Assembly: GCA_964453985.1 (NCBI GenBank)
Contig: CAYVQB010000015.1
Location: forward strand, 1 to 20,565
Direction of reading: 5' to 3'
From: CAYVQB01 sp964453985
GTDB taxonomy: Bacteria > Babelota > Babeliae > Babelales > UASB340
Length of the DNA: 20,565 nt
Positions 14,928-20,565 of the stretch are shown in pieces (position 1 is the first letter of the stretch; every line of letters begins with the position of its first letter). Both the position numbers and the translations under genes were made by a program. A model generated the notes under the pieces. It was not told the origin of the DNA, made no database searches, and worked only from the letters and a program-made list of their open reading frames with translations.

Positions 14928-16127
14928 ATGAATAATAAATTGAAGCAGGATTTAGAAATTTTAAAGAGTGGTACAGTTCAGGTTTCACCAGAAGATGAGT
15001 TTATAAAGAAACTTTCAAAGGGTAAGTCTTTAAAAATAAAACTAGGTATGGATCCAACAGCTCCAGATTTGCATTTGGGACATGCGGTTGTTTTAAGTAA
15101 GTTAAAACAATTCCAGGATCTTGGACACGAAGTTATATTTTTGATAGGAGATTTTACTGCAAGAATAGGTGATCCCACAGGCAAATCAAAAACTAGGCCA
15201 CCACTTTCTCTTGAACAGGTCAAAATCAATTCTGAAACCTATCTACATCAAGTAGGCAAGATTCTTGATATTAATAAAACTAAAGTTTGTTATAACTCTG
15301 AGTGGTTATCGAAATTATCTTTTGAAGATGTTGTTAAGTTAGGTGCTAAAGTTACTCTTGCACGCCTTATAGAACGAGAAGATTTTGCAAAGCGTTTAAA
15401 GGAAAAACAGTCTATTGGTTTTCATGAACTTTTTTATCCAATAATGCAGGGGTATGATTCTGTTGAGCTTAATGCTGATGTTGAGCTTGGTGGAACCGAC
15501 CAGACCTTTAATCTTTTGATGGGACGTTTTTTGCAAGAACAATATGATCAAGAACCTCAGGTTATTATGACCATGCCAATATTAGAAGGTCTTGATGGTA
15601 TACAGAAGATGTCTAAGAGCCTTGGTAACTATGTTGGCTTTTGGGAGCCTGCAGATCTTGCTTATGGTAAACTTATGTCAATCTCAGACCAGTTAATGTG
15701 GAATTACTACTTATTGTTGCTAGATAAAACAGAAGCAGAAATTGGTTTGATGCAACAAGATGTTAGAACTGAAAAACTTCATCCAATGAATCTCAAAAAG
15801 GAAATGGCATATAATATTATCAGAAAATTTTGGTCAGATGATGATGCCAAAATGGCACAAGAAAAGTTTGAAGCTCTTTTCCAGAAAAAAGATTATTCAA
15901 AGGCTACCGAAATAGAATTATCTGAGGACACCCAAAATCCTATCTGGATAGTAGATTTATTAAAAACTTTAAACGCAGTAAAAACCTCTTCTGATGCCAA
16001 AAGACTTTTAGAGTCAGGTGCTGTTTCTATTGATGGTGAAGCTGTTAAAGATTTTAAAGCAGAAGTTTATTGGACACCAGGTCAGGTTATAAAAGTCGGT
16101 AAGCACAAGATTTTTAAATTAAAATAA
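14928..16127 (+). CDS. tyrS: Tyrosyl-tRNA synthetase
   Basis: This 399-aa class I synthetase attaches tyrosine to tRNA-Tyr. The HIGH motif is H49-L-G-H52 within DPTAPDLHLGH, and KMSKS is intact at 227-231. GGTDQTFNLLMGR (about 188-200) belongs to the tyrosine-binding region. An S4 RNA-binding domain occupies the C-terminus (about 335-399; the SSDAKRLLESGAVSIDGE stretch). The LGMDPTAPDLHLGHAVVLSKLKQFQDLGH block is that of the TyrZ-like (TyrRS2) branch. AGAGAGAG is the ribosome site. It is the last gene of the plus-strand run; its stop lies only three bases from the stop of the convergent methyltransferase gene. Confidence 0.96.
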   Translation: MNNKLKQDLEILKSGTVQVSPEDEFIKKLSKGKSLKIKLGMDPTAPDLHLGHAVVLSKLKQFQDLGHEVIFLIGDFTARIGDPTGKSKTRPPLSLEQVKINSETYLHQVGKILDINKTKVCYNSEWLSKLSFEDVVKLGAKVTLARLIEREDFAKRLKEKQSIGFHELFYPIMQGYDSVELNADVELGGTDQTFNLLMGRFLQEQYDQEPQVIMTMPILEGLDGIQKMSKSLGNYVGFWEPADLAYGKLMSISDQLMWNYYLLLLDKTEAEIGLMQQDVRTEKLHPMNLKKEMAYNIIRKFWSDDDAKMAQEKFEALFQKKDYSKATEIELSEDTQNPIWIVDLLKTLNAVKTSSDAKRLLESGAVSIDGEAVKDFKAEVYWTPGQVIKVGKHKIFKLK

Positions 16128-16130
16128 ATC

Positions 16131-17072
16131 TTAGCTTTGATGTGCGTAAATTAAATTTAGGTCCAATTTATTTTGTTTGAACGGTGTATTTACATTACTA
16201 CTTATCATAAATTTAAAATTATTATCTTCAAATACTTTTAATATTTTTGAAAGACTATTATTTTGTGCATGTGGGTGATATTCAAGAATAATTTGTTTTA
16301 CAAATTTTAACTTGTCTTTGCCTGCAAGCTCTTCAAGCACATTAAGCTCTGCTCCTTCAATATCTATTTTTAAAAGATCTACTTCTTGGTTTACGTATTT
16401 GGATAAAATAGTGGTTCTTACTGTTTCTTTATTTGGATGCAAGCTTGGTGTTTGCAAAGAGCCTTCTAGGGCTCCTGCTTGATAAAAAGTGGCATGACCT
16501 TTTTGGCTTGAGACTGCTTTGTTATAAAGAGTTATATTTTCAAGATTATTATCTTTTATATTTTGGCTTAATATTTTAAAGTTTTCTCCGGCTGGTTCAA
16601 AAGCAAGAATTTTAGCTTTGGGATAAAGTGATTTGAAAAATAAAGTTGCCATACCTATATTGCTTCCACAGTCTATAACAAATGGATCTTCTTTATCGGT
16701 CTCAAAAAAATATGTTTTTTGCATAAATATTTCTGCTACCAAAGAGTGTAGCATGCTATAGCTCAAAAAATTAATTTCCAATTGCCCTAGTCTATATTTA
16801 AAGGGCTTATCAGATGTTGTCGTTTCATGGTTGAATTTTGAAACTAGATCCATGTGAGCTTGAAACATGCTAAGTTTGCTTGGATAAGATTCTTTTTTTA
16901 TTGGCTCTTGCATTATTGCCTGTTTTATAAAAGATCCAGTTGTATGAAATAAATAATTGAACTTACAGTTTCTGAATTTAACTAAACCAAAAACTGTTAT
17001 TAAAAATAAAATAGAAATTGCTAAACAGGATACGCCCAATAGTTTATTATCTTTAAACTTTTTTAAGAACAT
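16131..17072 (-). CDS. FkbM-family SAM-dependent methyltransferase with N-terminal membrane anchor
   Basis: This protein of 313 aa (320 from the upstream ATG at 17093) has one hydrophobic segment near the N-terminus (VSCLAISILFLITVFGLV). A Rossmann methyltransferase domain follows: VIDCGSNIGM as SAM motif I, AFEPAGENF as motif II, and DLLKIDIEGAELNVL, a hallmark of FkbM proteins. Family members O-methylate sugars or small molecules; a membrane-anchored form could modify envelope glycans or glycoproteins, but no acceptor can be named. I chose the ATG at 17072 since AGAGAG lies five bases upstream, whereas 17093 has no visible ribosome site. The gene converges on tyrS. Confidence 0.85.
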   Translation of the reverse strand: MFLKKFKDNKLLGVSCLAISILFLITVFGLVKFRNCKFNYLFHTTGSFIKQAIMQEPIKKESYPSKLSMFQAHMDLVSKFNHETTTSDKPFKYRLGQLEINFLSYSMLHSLVAEIFMQKTYFFETDKEDPFVIDCGSNIGMATLFFKSLYPKAKILAFEPAGENFKILSQNIKDNNLENITLYNKAVSSQKGHATFYQAGALEGSLQTPSLHPNKETVRTTILSKYVNQEVDLLKIDIEGAELNVLEELAGKDKLKFVKQIILEYHPHAQNNSLSKILKVFEDNNFKFMISSNVNTPFKQNKLDLNLIYAHQS

Positions 17073-17203
17073 CTCTACTCTCTCTTTTTTCATTATAGAT
17101 AATTAAGTTTTACGTTTAGGAAAAACCTAGCATTTTTATATTTAGTTTGCAAGATGGCCAGGTGCTGTTGTATTTTGAAGTCGTATTTTAAAATATTAAA
17201 AAA

Positions 17204-17207
17204 GGAG
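17204..17207 (+). promoter_or_regulatory. Ribosome binding site of the 57-aa membrane gene
   Basis: GGAG, part of AAAGGAG, sits 7 bases before the ATG at 17215. It is one of the best Shine-Dalgarno matches in the window and is the main reason to accept the short gene. Confidence 0.7.
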
Positions 17208-17214
17208 AATTTGT

Positions 17215-17388
17215 ATGAATAAGGCTTTGAGATGGGTTTTAATATTGTTCTTTGTCTTTGTTGGGATAGGTTCTATTGCTTACGGGGGTTACAGGCTCTA
17301 TAATTATTTAATTGAAAATGCTACTAAAAGAATTACACAGGGTGTAAAAAAGGGTGTTCGTAGCGCCATCAATCCTCTTAGCTGGTAG
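17215..17388 (+). CDS. Small single-pass membrane protein (57 aa), unknown function
   Basis: I recognise no family. The frame runs from ATG to TAG with an AAAGGAG ribosome site. The product begins MNKALRW, then has a hydrophobic helix (about 8-23, VLILFFVFVGIGSIAY). An aromatic and charged junction (GGYRLYNYL) follows, and then a basic, probably amphipathic helix with Lys/Arg at regular spacing, ending NPLSW. It could sit in the inner membrane with the basic tail in the cytoplasm, or be a small exported peptide; nothing decides this. It stands alone between a methyltransferase and a permease gene on the opposite strand, with a terminator-like element 165 bases downstream. Third-codon choices look like those of the neighbours. 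Confidence 0.68.
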   Translation: MNKALRWVLILFFVFVGIGSIAYGGYRLYNYLIENATKRITQGVKKGVRSAINPLSW

Positions 17389-17579
17389 TAGTAAATAGTC
17401 TTAACTTATTATATTTTGACTTGTTATGTGTTTCCGGATATAAATTTGTGACTACACTTTGAATAACAGTTAACTATTTGAAGGTTAAGCCTTAATCCTT
17501 ACCAGATGTCTTAGCCGGAAAATATCCAAAAGAGCCAATTGAAATAGATCTAACCAAGCGGTCTGGCTAGCCCCCCGTT
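17389..17579. other. Intergenic region with locally higher GC
   Basis: No gene is supported. The first 90 bases are ordinary AT-rich DNA. From about 17491 to 17580 some 40 of 90 bases are G or C, clearly above the surroundings, ending in a CCCCCCG run before a T-tract. An open frame on the minus strand crosses it (last codons 17580 to 17485) and is protein-like in places, but it has no start of its own and overlaps the permease gene in another frame. Confidence 0.5.
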
Positions 17580-17588
17580 TTATTTTTT
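17553..17588 (+). terminator. Terminator-like stem and T-tract after the 57-aa gene
   Basis: A GC-rich imperfect stem (AA-CGG and GG pairing with CC and CCG-TT around a CTAG loop) is followed by TTTTATTTTTTT at 17578-17589. The T-tract is strong but the stem is interrupted by bulges. It would end plus-strand transcription just inside the 3' end of the convergent permease gene. Confidence 0.4.
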
Positions 17589-18977
17589 TGTAATTTTCCA
17601 GCAAGGTTTTCTGAATTGATAAATAATAAATGGAATAACTAATATTGTAATGACTCCTGATGCTAGTGAGGCTCCATAAAATCCCCCACTTTTTATTGAA
17701 AATTGTATTGGTGGAAAGAAGGCAATGATAATGCCTAGCAATAGTGTTGATAGCCCTACAATACAAGTAATCCACATTCCTATATTTCCAAAAGGAATCT
17801 TGTAACTTCTGTAAACTTGTGGTGCTTTATATCGTAAATGTAGAGCGGAAAGAAACATTAAGATATACATTATAAAGTATATTATCATGGCCGTTGCTAC
17901 TGAAGTCCAATATGCTACGTTCAAACGAGGTATAAGTAAAAAGGTACAACCGATTAATGAGATAATAATTCCTTGAGTTATAAGAAGAGAATAAGGTGCG
18001 CCATTTTTATTAACTTTTTGAAAGAATGGAGGAAGCTCTCCGTTCTTTGCAGTTGCAAGCAATCCTTTAATTGGCCCCATAATCCATGTGTTTACTCCCC
18101 CTATTGCACCGACTGTAACCAAGAGTCCCATAATTGGCGTGAGCCATTTCATATTAAATTTAGAAAAGAAAATAGAAAATGCTTCCATAAATCCAGAGAA
18201 TAAACAGATTTGTTTTTGGGGAACTGTAACTGCGATAGAGAGTGGTCCTAAAATGTTAAAAAGAAGGCCCAAAAATATAACAATGAAAATGGCAATTGGA
18301 TAATTGATTTTTGGTTCATCTACATCGGCAGCATGACATGAAGATACCTCTATCCCAGAAAACGCTCTAATAAAACTAACAAGCAACGTCCATCCTGAAA
18401 GTTGTTTAAGGTTAGGGATTACGTTTTTAACTGTTAAATGTATATCAATATTAAGATGGTTTTCTTTAAGAATATAAATTATACCAAAGATAATAATCAA
18501 AATCCCTGGAATCAAGACACCGCCTAAAAAACCGATAGTACTTATTATGTTGGAGGCTTTTTGGCCAAGAAGATTAAAGAATGTTATTCCCCATAGCATG
18601 ATCAGAAGAATAAGCATCAAAAAGAATCTATTTTGTGAAAGATGTGGTGCAATAATAAAGGAGAGGGAGCCGCCAACAAAATAAAGCATAGAAATTATAC
18701 CAACTATCATATAACTCCATTGGAGCCAAATTCCAACAAAGCCCAGACGGTCGCCAAATGCTTCTTTTATCCATATATAAACCCCTCCTTGTTTTGGCCA
18801 GCCTGTTGCAAGTTCTGCCGCAACCAGTGAGGTTGGAATGAAGAAAAAAATTGCTGCAAACAATGCAAAAAAGATCATATGCATGCCTGTTTCGGCTTCG
18901 GTTGGGAAATTGCGTACACTAATTGTGAGTGCTGCTGAAATCATTATAAGTGTGAATAAGTTCATTTTTTTTATCAT
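17580..18977 (-). CDS. APC-superfamily amino acid permease, glutamate/GABA antiporter-like
   Basis: This 465-aa protein has about twelve hydrophobic segments. It carries the blocks of the glutamate:GABA antiporter branch (GadC-like): VAAELATGWPKQGGVYIW after helix 2, AFGDRLGFVGIWLQW, and IMGPIKGLLATAKNGELPP in the middle. Such transporters exchange amino acids across the inner membrane; in intracellular bacteria relatives often import host amino acids. The substrate cannot be read from sequence. The length is slightly shorter than E. coli GadC (511 aa), and the cytoplasmic C-terminal plug known from GadC seems absent, as only about 10 residues follow the last helix. AAAGG lies upstream of the ATG at 18977; a second ATG at 18965 is possible. 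It is divergent from the DUF202 gene. Confidence 0.88.
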   Translation of the reverse strand: MIKKMNLFTLIMISAALTISVRNFPTEAETGMHMIFFALFAAIFFFIPTSLVAAELATGWPKQGGVYIWIKEAFGDRLGFVGIWLQWSYMIVGIISMLYFVGGSLSFIIAPHLSQNRFFLMLILLIMLWGITFFNLLGQKASNIISTIGFLGGVLIPGILIIIFGIIYILKENHLNIDIHLTVKNVIPNLKQLSGWTLLVSFIRAFSGIEVSSCHAADVDEPKINYPIAIFIVIFLGLLFNILGPLSIAVTVPQKQICLFSGFMEAFSIFFSKFNMKWLTPIMGLLVTVGAIGGVNTWIMGPIKGLLATAKNGELPPFFQKVNKNGAPYSLLITQGIIISLIGCTFLLIPRLNVAYWTSVATAMIIYFIMYILMFLSALHLRYKAPQVYRSYKIPFGNIGMWITCIVGLSTLLLGIIIAFFPPIQFSIKSGGFYGASLASGVITILVIPFIIYQFRKPCWKITKK

Positions 18978-19015
18978 TTAAAAATACCTTTTAATATAAA
19001 AACAAAAACAATATC

Positions 19016-19046
19016 TTGAATTTAAACGTTAAGTCTAAGGTATAAT
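19016..19046 (+). promoter_or_regulatory. Putative promoter of the DUF202 gene
   Basis: A perfect TATAAT lies at 19041-19046, with TTGAAT at 19016-19021 and a 19-base spacer (longer than the ideal 17). The start codon is 48 bases after the -10, with AGGGAG at 19081-19086. It is the best single -10 match in the window located in a divergent intergenic region. Confidence 0.5.
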
Positions 19047-19094
19047 AAATGATGTATTGTTATAAAGATCTAAGCTAAATAGGGAGAATTATAA

Positions 19095-19478
19095 ATGAAG
19101 AAAGACGATGCTAAAAGGGATCTGGATAAGCTTAATACTGTTGAGGCTATTGAACAAACATTTTTATCATGGGTACAAACAGGGTTAACTTTGATCGGTG
19201 TTGGTTTTGGTGTTGGAAGTATCCTAGCAGTTATGAAGGTTCGGAATTATGATAAAACTATGATTCAAGCGATGAAAATTGTTGGGCTGCTATTAATTTT
19301 TGTTGGTTTTATTTCTATAGTTTTATCCCTAGTTCAACATAGAAAGAAATTAAAAGAACTTAAAAATGAGAAACATCACTATAAGTATTTGCCCAACCTA
19401 CCGTTATTTATTGGCATTCTGATTGCTTCTTTAGGGATAGTTGCTTTTATAGTAATTTTGATACATCTAATTTATTAA
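19095..19478 (+). CDS. DUF202-family (YidH-like) membrane protein
   Basis: This 127-aa protein has three hydrophobic helices (about residues 28-48, 58-80 and 102-126). The N-terminal segment EAIEQTFLSWVQTGLTLIGVGFG matches the DUF202 signature, in which 'A-x-E-R-T-x-L-A-W-x-R-T-G-L-A' precedes helix 1; here the usual Arg residues are replaced by Gln (EQT and VQTG). DUF202 proteins occur in bacterial inner membranes and, fused to SPX domains, in eukaryotic polyphosphate machinery; the biochemical role of the stand-alone bacterial form is unknown. AGGGAG lies eight bases before the ATG. It has its own promoter and terminator, so it is probably monocistronic. Confidence 0.8.
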   Translation: MKKDDAKRDLDKLNTVEAIEQTFLSWVQTGLTLIGVGFGVGSILAVMKVRNYDKTMIQAMKIVGLLLIFVGFISIVLSLVQHRKKLKELKNEKHHYKYLPNLPLFIGILIASLGIVAFIVILIHLIY

Positions 19479-19488
19479 TTAAAATTTT

Positions 19489-19524
19489 AATTAAGTTGGA
19501 GACCAAACGGTCTCCAACTTAATT
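19489..19524. terminator. Strong bidirectional intrinsic terminator
   Basis: A perfect 16-bp inverted repeat (19489-19504 with 19509-19524) with loop AAAC separates the convergent DUF202 and M48 genes. On the plus strand it ends in a short T-run (TTAATTTCT); on the minus strand it is followed by TTAAAATTTTAATT. It likely serves both directions. Confidence 0.85.
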
Positions 19525-19540
19525 TCTGATTCTAGAAAAA

Positions 19541-20386
19541 TTATTGCTGAATTTCTGTGTTTTTAAGATTTATTTTAGGGCTGATAAAATCAGGTTTATC
19601 TAATTCTAAATCATTAGTATTAACGTTTAATTTATTGAGCACATCCATTCTTTTAACTAGGTGTGGATGTGTAGAAAGCTTTTCTGCGAGCCAGAATGCA
19701 AATCCTGAATCATCTTCGGTGTTATTAATAAAGTTTGAGATATTGATTTTTTTGTATAATTTTTTACCGGCAGCAAGAATAAGAAGACCGCTTATTGCTC
19801 CTTTAGCAGCTAAATTACAACCAATATTGTCACATGTATATTCACGTGTTCTAGAATATGCAGAATTCAAAAAAGGAACAAATATGGAAGGGAATGTTAA
19901 GATTGATTTTGCAAAGCTAATATGTTTTCTTTTTATGTGTCCCAATTCATGTCCAATAATGAATGAAACTGCATCCATTCCTTCTTCGTATGCCATTTCA
20001 AAAATAGCTGAATATAATACTACAAAATTCTTTCTTGCAAATCTGGTAGCAAATGCATTTAAGACTCCATTGCCTTGTAATACATACATACTAGGAACTT
20101 CTTTGAGGCCTAATGCTTGAGAATGATTTTGTAAAATATCAAAAACATCTGGAAATTGGTTTTTGCTTATTTTGATTGCATTACCTTTTATATAACCTAT
20201 AAGAAACGTAGACATAACTAGTCTAAAAACTAGGAATAAGGCGATATAAAATAAATAAATTAAAATTATATTTAACGGTAAAGATCCTGAAGATAAAAGG
20301 TATGCAAAAGAGGAGTATCCCAGAATACCTATGACTGACATGATGCCAAAATATAAACGTTCTTTGGAGTGTATCTTGAATTTCAT
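19541..20386 (-). CDS. M48-family membrane metalloprotease, HtpX-like
   Basis: This 281-aa zinc protease has two N-terminal membrane helices (about 12-33 and 38-63). The catalytic motif is H146-E-L-G-H150, and the third ligand is Glu182 in the SRTREYTCD motif, both as in HtpX and other M48 enzymes. A hydrophobic stretch (about 158-175) between them may be a further membrane segment. HtpX-type proteins degrade misfolded membrane proteins. The size fits HtpX (about 290 aa); the motif EYTCD in place of the usual E-x-x-AD, and the Cys-rich neighbourhood (Cys185, Cys190), fit the wider M48 group more than E. coli HtpX itself, so I give no symbol. AAGGGA precedes the ATG. Confidence 0.88.
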   Translation of the reverse strand: MKFKIHSKERLYFGIMSVIGILGYSSFAYLLSSGSLPLNIILIYLFYIALFLVFRLVMSTFLIGYIKGNAIKISKNQFPDVFDILQNHSQALGLKEVPSMYVLQGNGVLNAFATRFARKNFVVLYSAIFEMAYEEGMDAVSFIIGHELGHIKRKHISFAKSILTFPSIFVPFLNSAYSRTREYTCDNIGCNLAAKGAISGLLILAAGKKLYKKINISNFINNTEDDSGFAFWLAEKLSTHPHLVKRMDVLNKLNVNTNDLELDKPDFISPKINLKNTEIQQ

Positions 20387-20417
20387 ACTGAATGTCCCTT
20401 GAATTAGAATTTGCCCG

Positions 20418-20460
20418 TAAAAAAAATGCCAACATATAGCTTCCCACAGCTAAAGTTGGC
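20418..20460 (-). terminator. Intrinsic terminator of the tRNA-Asp transcript
   Basis: On the minus strand GCCAAC (20460-20455) pairs with GTTGGC (20433-20428), with further pairing of TAGCT and AGCTA inside, and is followed by ATTTTTTTT. It ends transcription coming from the tRNA; an M48 promoter should then lie in 20387-20420, where no convincing hexamers are seen. Confidence 0.85.
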
Positions 20461-20463
20461 GAG

Positions 20464-20496
20464 GCCAGGCGAAGTTCCGGAGGAACGAAGACTGGC
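20464..20496 (-). other. Nested stem in the tRNA-Asp 3' trailer
   Basis: The outer stem pairs GCCAG (minus strand 20496-20492, including the tRNA discriminator G and CCA) with CTGGC (20468-20464). Inside it is a hairpin GTTCC (minus strand 20486-20482) / GGAAC (20478-20474) with a 3-base loop. In the precursor RNA the CCA end would be paired. It may be a processing signal or a dispersed repeat. Confidence 0.55.
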
Positions 20497-20565
20497 GGGG
20501 CTAACGAGACTCGAACTCGCGACCTTCCGCGTGACAGGCGGACGCTCTAACCAAACTGAGCTATA
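20493..20565 (-). tRNA. tRNA-Asp (GUC), 5' end cut by the window
   Basis: The minus strand from 20565 reads TATAGCTCAG..., giving a D-arm GCTC/GAGC, an anticodon stem TCCGC/GCGGA with loop CTGTCAC (anticodon GUC, aspartate), and a T-arm GCGAG/CTCGT with TTCGAGT. The acceptor 3' strand TAGCCCC is followed by discriminator G, as expected for tRNA-Asp, and an encoded CCA (20495-20493). Bases 1-5 of the tRNA lie beyond the window; by pairing they should be GGGGC. Confidence 0.95.

Noticed and set aside
17485..17775. Minus-strand 96-codon frame across the permease 3' end
   Set aside because: Most of it overlaps the permease gene in another frame, and it has no start signal; only the part beyond 17580 is of interest and is reported as a finding.
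19557..20120. 187-codon plus-strand frame opposite the M48 gene
   Set aside because: It lies wholly antisense to a gene with clear catalytic motifs, has no ribosome site and no recognisable domain.
1..20565. CRISPR array, insertion sequence, prophage or integrase
   Set aside because: No regularly spaced repeats, no transposase or integrase reading frame and no terminal inverted repeats flanking a gene were seen.

Overview
The window is AT-rich chromosomal DNA (about one third G+C by eye), densely coding, from a bacterium with a Gram-negative style envelope. The evidence for that envelope is type II secretion (T2SS) pseudopilin genes and an MCE-domain lipid-transport protein. I think the source is a host-associated member of Candidatus Dependentiae (TM6) or a similar reduced lineage. 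The reasons are the short archaeal/alphaproteobacterial-style ValRS, a glutamate/GABA-antiporter-type amino acid permease, eukaryote-like TMTC/TPR membrane proteins and the low GC. This placement is inference; no rRNA is present to settle it.

Layout. Positions 1-3817 (+) carry the end of gspF and then gspG-, gspH-, gspI-, gspJ- and gspK-like genes, tightly packed and in canonical order. Next comes an MCE protein with a long C-terminal extension (3855-5477, +). A minus-strand block runs from 13372 down to about 5490: two paralogous TMTC-like GT-C/TPR proteins, valS, ybeY, and a very acidic small ORF (or structured RNA) with its own promoter and hairpins. From a divergent intergenic region at 13373-13535, a plus-strand run holds two tandem site-2-protease (M50) paralogues, the first lacking all zinc-site residues, followed by tyrS. 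A minus-strand FkbM methyltransferase converges on tyrS with only 3 bp between stop codons. A 57-aa membrane peptide gene (+), an APC permease (-), a DUF202 protein (+), an M48 HtpX-like protease (-) and a tRNA-Asp (-, cut by the window edge) complete the window.

Themes. Most products concern the envelope: a pseudopilus, lipid transport, a probable protein glycosylation pair, intramembrane and membrane proteolysis, and amino acid import. The housekeeping genes are valS, tyrS, ybeY and tRNA-Asp. The items most worth a second look are the M50 pseudoprotease/protease pair, the acidic small gene or sRNA at 5483-5721, the shift from Gly to Ala at the prepilin cleavage site, the TMTC duplication, the unexplained 57-aa membrane gene, and the hairpin enclosing the CCA end of the tRNA precursor.
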